In this document: positions 60,001 to 64,000 of the stretch, one piece after another
Layout: every line of letters starts with the position of its first letter
How positions within the stretch are numbered: position 1 is the first letter of the stretch
From: Paracyclopina nana
Lineage: Eukaryota; Arthropoda; Copepoda; Cyclopoida; Cyclopettidae
NCBI GenBank assembly: GCA_019096065.1
Contig: JAGUCH010000006.1
Location: forward strand, 4,794,001 to 4,858,000
DNA length: 64,000 nucleotides
Reading direction: 5' to 3'
The notes under the pieces: model-generated
What the model saw: the letters and a program-made list of their open reading frames with translations, nothing else
Databases searched by the model: none
Told to the model about the DNA's origin: nothing
Translations under genes and position numbers: made by a program

Positions 60001-60351
60001 AGCAGACATGACAAAATTGTCGGCTTTTGGGCTAGGCTCAAAAGTCTTCTCTAGAACAGATTCACTAGGCAGGATTATCGTGTCAAATCCTACACTGGCT
60101 TTAGCAACTTTTTTCCCAGGCCTTCTTCCCAGTAAGATGAGCTCTTCTGCAGCAGTGTCACTTCGCTGAGCTCGAGGGTTAAGTATGGCTAAAGCTGGCC
60201 CATTTTTGACAGGTCTCCATTCTACGTGAGACTCCTTAATGGAGGATTTAAATGGAGGCGTCCAACTTTGCAGAATTTGCCCCTGACAGCTCCAGGCAAG
60301 CAGGGTGAAAGCCCACCAAAAGGCAGCGGACAATGACAGCAAAAAATGCAT
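57062..60351 (-). CDS. Large secreted protein, possible TULIP/BPI-like lipid-binding fold
   Basis: Two exons (59765-60351, 57062-58910) join in phase 2 to 811 aa. The start MHFLLSLSAAFWWAFTLLAW is a signal peptide; a nearby GTG upstream was not used. The first 290 residues are low complexity, rich in Ser/Thr/Glu, and include a 10-residue tandem repeat (AETQTETSFA). The C-terminal 500 residues look folded: LLASVDAEVLPTLMTSLEPL, IRQNELHAILRVIIANYDQT, AAIFNGHVDFDMSLSTSVSA, and a late segment YCGLIRKTVNRAVQRLAREV followed by a helix and EIAIPLLL. That last pattern of a long amphipathic helix leading to a cysteine-poor strand recalls BPI/LBP and other TULIP proteins. I do not see a decisive motif, so the fold is a guess. 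An ATTAAA-type poly(A) signal lies at 57001-57006. Confidence 0.6.
58541..58613. repeat. 30-bp tandem repeat, about 2.4 copies, coding
   Basis: Two perfect 30-base copies (58541-58570, 58571-58600) and a partial third code for the 10-residue repeat AETQTETSFA in the disordered part of the secreted protein. The identity of the copies suggests recent slippage or duplication. Confidence 0.8.
58911..59764. other. Intron of the large secreted protein gene
   Basis: This 854-base intron contains an open minus-strand frame (58997-59203) with an acceptor-like start. It cannot be joined to the flanking phase-2 exons, so I treat it as non-coding. Confidence 0.5.
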
Positions 60352-62336
60352 TTTTGCCACCACTCACACTTTTTCTATTCACATCTTGATTGTCACATGC
60401 GTAGCATAAGAGTGCTGCTTCCCACTGAAATCATGCGATGACGATGACGTGAAAACTGACGCGCGTATAACATTACTTTATGCTCGTACGCAGCTTGGAG
60501 GCGTCACCACCGTGCGGCGACGCGATGTCGACGCAGTGCGTGAACTGCAGTGGGAAATGTCGACACCTACTACGCTAACCTGCCACTTTTTCAGCCTTTT
60601 TTACGAGCAAAAATTAGCTCACACCATTATGCGTAGCATTCATAATCAAGATATGTAACTTACTTAAAATAATTACAAAGGAGGAGAGATTTTCTCGGGA
60701 AAATCTAATTTTCGTATCCATTGTACAATTGCATTGTGAAGCAGTAGCAGTGTTACGAGTTGTCCTCAGATCGGTGGATAGGAAGTGAATTTCCTTTGAG
60801 GTATGACTATTGCACATTGTGCGTCAATGTTAGGAAAGGGATCTTCACTTAGCCGCTCCCTCTACTTCAAGGCTCAGTTGTCAGATTTCCTTGCAGATGC
60901 ACTTTAACGCTACCACTAGAGAAGATTTTTTTACTTTTTTTATTTTCTTTATTGAGGAAAAAACGATCCCCTTGAAAACGACCGTGTAATGATTGCATTG
61001 ACGTAAACTCTGTTTTCGTAAGACTTAATTTGTTTTTCTTGCCAGAGTGGATAATAATTAGACGATTTTAATTGATGGGTACCACAAAATCTTCTTTCAG
61101 GCAAAAAGGCTTATTTTGACCATAAATTAACATTTAAGTTTTGGTTATTTTAGTGAATGGCAGCATCATATAGTACTTGATTTTTGCACATTTCAAAAAT
61201 TAACTAAGACCTGATTCAACCTAGGAAACCAAGCGGATATTTTGGGTAATTCAGCCTAAAATACTACTGTAAATGGTGTGTGCGGGACAGATTTCTTAAA
61301 ACCCGAAAAAGCTCAGGTAGAAGGGCATTATTAATTGCTAGATGAATAGAGGAGGCGAGCTAAAAGCATTAATCAAAACACCACCATTTTCCCTGTAGCA
61401 ATAAATACCAATCTTCTCGGGGATATATTATATCCCCACATGGTACACTGCCATTGAACTCAAGACTGAATTTGTAGCAAATGATCTTGGTGAAATTCCC
61501 AGCTTTACCATAGTAGGTTGTCATCTTGGTTGTCATGTGATTACAGCTTCTTGCACTGCAATTTGACTATCTAGTTCACATTGCAATGTTACATCACTCT
61601 TTGGTTAATTAGACCCAACTCCTCGATTGAAGGTAAAGTCAGGAACAAAACGAACGATGATAAAGCTCAAGTTTTCAAAGATGGACAATAGGCCTGCATT
61701 TTTATTAACACATCAGTTATTTACCTTGAACAACGAGATATTATGCAAGACGGCTTGATTTCTTAACCCCACAGAAAAATCTCACTTTTTTGCCTTTATG
61801 CCATATCTCATTTGTGCTAATTTGGAGAAATTGTAGGATTGATATCAGCCATAAAAAGGAACGCTGAACTCATGCATTTGTTATGAGTTTCTTGTGCTCG
61901 TAATTTCCACGCTGACCTTTTGAAGATGAAGCTTTATTTTTCGCATGAAATCATCTTTGCGATCTCGCGCTTGGCTAACGGGCATTTACCCTCAAAGTCT
62001 TGATGATTAGCAGATACCCTGTAATCATGAGCACTTTTTTTGGTAGAGTTTAATCTGAACCCCAAATTCTGGTTAATAAGCTATAGGTCAACATGTCGTA
62101 ATTTGCTTCCTTTGGAAGGTTGTTCGGAGGTAGTGAGTTTTTTTTGTGTTGACCCATAACAGCACTTAATTTTTCTATTTCCAAAACTAATGTTGATCAT
62201 AGAAGCGCTTTTGAGAGACCTAAAGGGCCATTCGGGCGTGACAAAGTGCTTATAAAATAATGGTTACTCTGACATGAGATTGAAAAGAAGAGTTTGTTTG
62301 TCGAGACTCATTCAGTTTGCTACGATTTGCCAGAAG
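60352..62336. other. Intergenic region, no gene seen
   Basis: This includes the promoters of two divergent genes. It is AT-rich with small chance ORFs. A perfect 19-base palindrome lies at 61419-61437. No RNA gene is recognised. Confidence 0.5.
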
Positions 62337-63305
62337 ATGAACGTAAGCCTGATTTTGTTGGAGACCAAAGACCAAGCCTTGAAAATCATAGAATGGAGCC
62401 CAACAACTTCTCCATTGCTTATAGCAATTTTGGCATGTTGTATCATCGTTAATGTGGGTGGCAAATCTATGATTGTCCATTATCTGACAAGAAGGGCACC
62501 GAAAAATAGGCCCATCAATACATTGACTCTGATTGACCAAATCATTCAAGGCTTGGCAAGCCTCATGTTCTCCATGGTGGTAATATTAGCATTTGCCACA
62601 GGTGAACCCGCCCAAAAATACATCAGCTTCTGGGGATGTTTCATCTTTTGGCTCGGAGCCAATCTGCACAACGCATCTCTTTTTTGTGGGGGCCTTTTAG
62701 TAGCTCTGTATCGATGGCGTTTGATCAAGACTCAAACGGGCGCCAACAACTCATTGGGCAAATGGGTGATGAAGGAGCTAATATTAGCCGGAATTTTCAT
62801 GTTTACCAACGGAGCTGGTGTTCAACTCTCCGGGTCTGGCTTGGTTTGGGAGTTCTGCTACGGCCATTCTGCAGGCATGACCCGCATCATTGCTTTGTAT
62901 GAAGGATCCCAGGAATATATGTTGGATTTGGGCCTAGTCTTGCTCCAAGTTTACTTCACTTTCAGCCAGCTCATGACTTTGGCAGAGATGGTGATTTACT
63001 TCAAAATCTATAGACATTTGAAAAATCACAACAAGAAAATGGAGCGAGACAGCACGGTTAATCAGAGAGTTATAGAAGAAAGGCATCGAAAGAACGTATT
63101 CTCTCTTTACGGACAAATGGAGGCGTTTTTCTTGGAAATTGTCACGCTTACTTTAATGCAGCTCCTGGTGAAGTACGGATCACTCACTCTTTTTCCTCCA
63201 GGAGCAATCGTATGCTGTGGCGTAGTTGCTGCAGGCCTTTTTTCAATCATACACATTTTGGCATCTCCAGAACTGAGAAGACACTACTTTCCAAGGTACT
63301 TTTAA
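62337..63305 (+). CDS. Orphan seven-transmembrane receptor, intronless
   Basis: This is a 322-aa protein (343 if the upstream Met at 62274 is used) with seven hydrophobic segments and a basic third loop. I prefer the Met at 62337 because it gives a short glycosylatable N-terminus (MNVSLILLE). Segments: LLIAILACCIIVNVGG, SLMFSMVVILAFATG, FWGCFIFWLGANLHNASLF, ELILAGIFMFTNGAG, LVLLQVYFTFSQLMTLAEMV, AFFLEIVTLTLMQLLV and IVCCGVVAAGLFSIIHILAS. A Cys at the start of TM3 (WGC) and one in the second outer loop (EFCYGH) could form the class A disulfide. There is no DRY motif (LYRWRLIK is at that place) and no NPxxY. It could be a lineage-specific class A-like receptor or a chemoreceptor. Ligand unknown. 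Confidence 0.65.
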   Translation: MNVSLILLETKDQALKIIEWSPTTSPLLIAILACCIIVNVGGKSMIVHYLTRRAPKNRPINTLTLIDQIIQGLASLMFSMVVILAFATGEPAQKYISFWGCFIFWLGANLHNASLFCGGLLVALYRWRLIKTQTGANNSLGKWVMKELILAGIFMFTNGAGVQLSGSGLVWEFCYGHSAGMTRIIALYEGSQEYMLDLGLVLLQVYFTFSQLMTLAEMVIYFKIYRHLKNHNKKMERDSTVNQRVIEERHRKNVFSLYGQMEAFFLEIVTLTLMQLLVKYGSLTLFPPGAIVCCGVVAAGLFSIIHILASPELRRHYFPRYF

Positions 63306-63798
63306 GTCTTGCATGCATCATCATTATTTCATGCAAAGTAGCCGGGTAATTGCATGGCATTGCCCCGTAAGGAGCAAAAACTCTTATTGGACTGGCATGT
63401 CCCCTTGCGGCTTCAAACCAGAAGAAAACCACAGAATTTTACATTTCACGACATCGTGATTCTCGAGATAAGAAAAATGGCGGCGAAGTATACGGCCAAT
63501 CCGCATACAAATTCACAGAAAAAACCTTGTGGGCAGAAGATGTGCCCAAAGAAGTGCAAGACTTATTTATGGAGCGCGCTTTAATGGAGCTGTCATATCC
63601 TGATGAATGACGCACGGATTAACCATTCACGACACACATTTTGAAATGGATTAAAATTATGAATTAGCATAATCATGAAACTCTAAATTCACCCCGAGCC
63701 AAATTTTGAAAAGAAAGCAAATTCTTTTTATAGTCATTGTCAATGTACAAATTAGACTAGTAAAAATGTCAAATAAATAATTACAAAAACAGTTGTTA
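63306..63798. other. Region after the 7TM gene, with a possible stray coding frame
   Basis: This is the probable 3' UTR of the receptor, with a poly(A) signal AATAAA at 63772-63777. A plus-strand 79-codon open frame at 63371-63610 has a protein-like end (FTEKTLWAEDVPKEVQDLFM and ERALMELSYPDE) but no start codon. It cannot be spliced in phase from the receptor exon, so its status is open. Confidence 0.35.
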
Positions 63799-63890
63799 CT
63801 AATCTATCCATTGGGGGTTTGCCTTGGCTGTTTTCCTCAATCGTTCAATCTCGTGCTCGTAAGCCTTAAGTTTTTTTATGTACTCGTGTT
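63799..63890 (-). CDS. Last coding exon of an unidentified gene (partial, right edge)
   Basis: On the minus strand an acceptor (tttctctttgcag) is followed by codons reading HEYIKKLKAYEHEIERLRK and TAKANPQWID then stop. Entry phase is 1. The helical, charged peptide looks like a real C-terminus, possibly of a small mitochondrial or coiled-coil protein, but I do not recognise it. The upstream exons lie beyond the right edge or in the last 110 bases. Confidence 0.5.
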
Positions 63891-64000
63891 CTGCAAAGAG
63901 AAAAACGCATATGGTGGTAAAACCTGCTTGAGTAAACTAGAATGTTTTGTTTTCTAGTAGAACCAGTCAATGTAGAAATTAATGCATTACAGGCCACTTT

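Overview
This window is nuclear DNA of a multicellular animal, most likely an arthropod and perhaps a crustacean. Genes are split by introns with gt..ag borders, exon phases join correctly, and the recognisable products are animal proteins: a RhoGAP, a PCTAIRE cyclin-dependent kinase, EXTL3, Pins/LGN with three GoLoco motifs, a GT31 glycosyltransferase, a WSCD-type sulfotransferase, ZDHHC5/8, prefoldin 3, a chymotrypsin-like protease, DDIT4/REDD1 and UBE2N. The arthropod guess rests on the insect-like Pins layout, a short ZP-N secreted protein and mostly short (about 60 to 400 base) introns. It is inference, not proof. 
 Layout. 1-0.6 kb holds the first coding exon of a minus-strand ARHGAP11A-like gene running off the left edge. 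1.4-23.9 kb is one large plus-strand gene, the CDK16/17/18 (PCTAIRE) orthologue. Its catalytic exons are packed into 2 kb (21.7-23.9 kb), while at least five upstream exons are spread over 20 kb. Three of these look like alternative first exons and two like cassette exons, and every junction is phase 1. The long introns contain repeat-like inverted elements at 16.6-18.2 kb. 
 24.5-27.3 kb is EXTL3 (minus), convergent with the kinase and head to head with Pins/GPSM2 (plus, 29.1-32.1 kb). Next come two minus-strand Golgi-type enzymes, a GT31 galactosyl/GlcNAc transferase (33.9-35.0 kb) and a WSCD-like sulfotransferase (36.0-38.0 kb). ZDHHC5/8 follows (39.4-42.4 kb, minus), then a short ZP-N secreted protein (43.4-43.9 kb, plus) and prefoldin subunit 3 (44.0-44.7 kb, minus). 
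 45.7-49.3 kb is poorly resolved: one orphan terminal exon, one candidate small gene and one membrane protein whose 3' exon is not found. 50.5-52.7 kb is a complete eight-exon chymotrypsin-like protease (minus). A 444-bp hAT-type MITE with a perfect 8-bp target duplication lies at 53.4-53.8 kb, upstream of DDIT4 (54.2-55.2 kb, plus). A relic of a LINE reverse transcriptase end lies at 55.7 kb, then UBE2N (56.1-56.8 kb, plus). A two-exon secreted 811-residue protein with a possible TULIP/BPI-like body (57.1-60.4 kb, minus) and an apparently intronless orphan 7TM receptor (62.3-63.3 kb, plus) follow. The last exon of an unidentified minus-strand gene sits at the right edge. 
 There is no single pathway. 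EXTL3, GT31 and WSCD are all secretory-pathway glycan enzymes within 14 kb, but Pins separates them and co-regulation is not shown. No tRNA, rRNA or CRISPR array was recognised. I found no bacterial-style operon or obvious new molecular machine. The most unusual items are the phase-1 multi-promoter architecture of the kinase gene, the inverted-repeat elements, and the lineage-specific secreted, ZP-N and 7TM genes.
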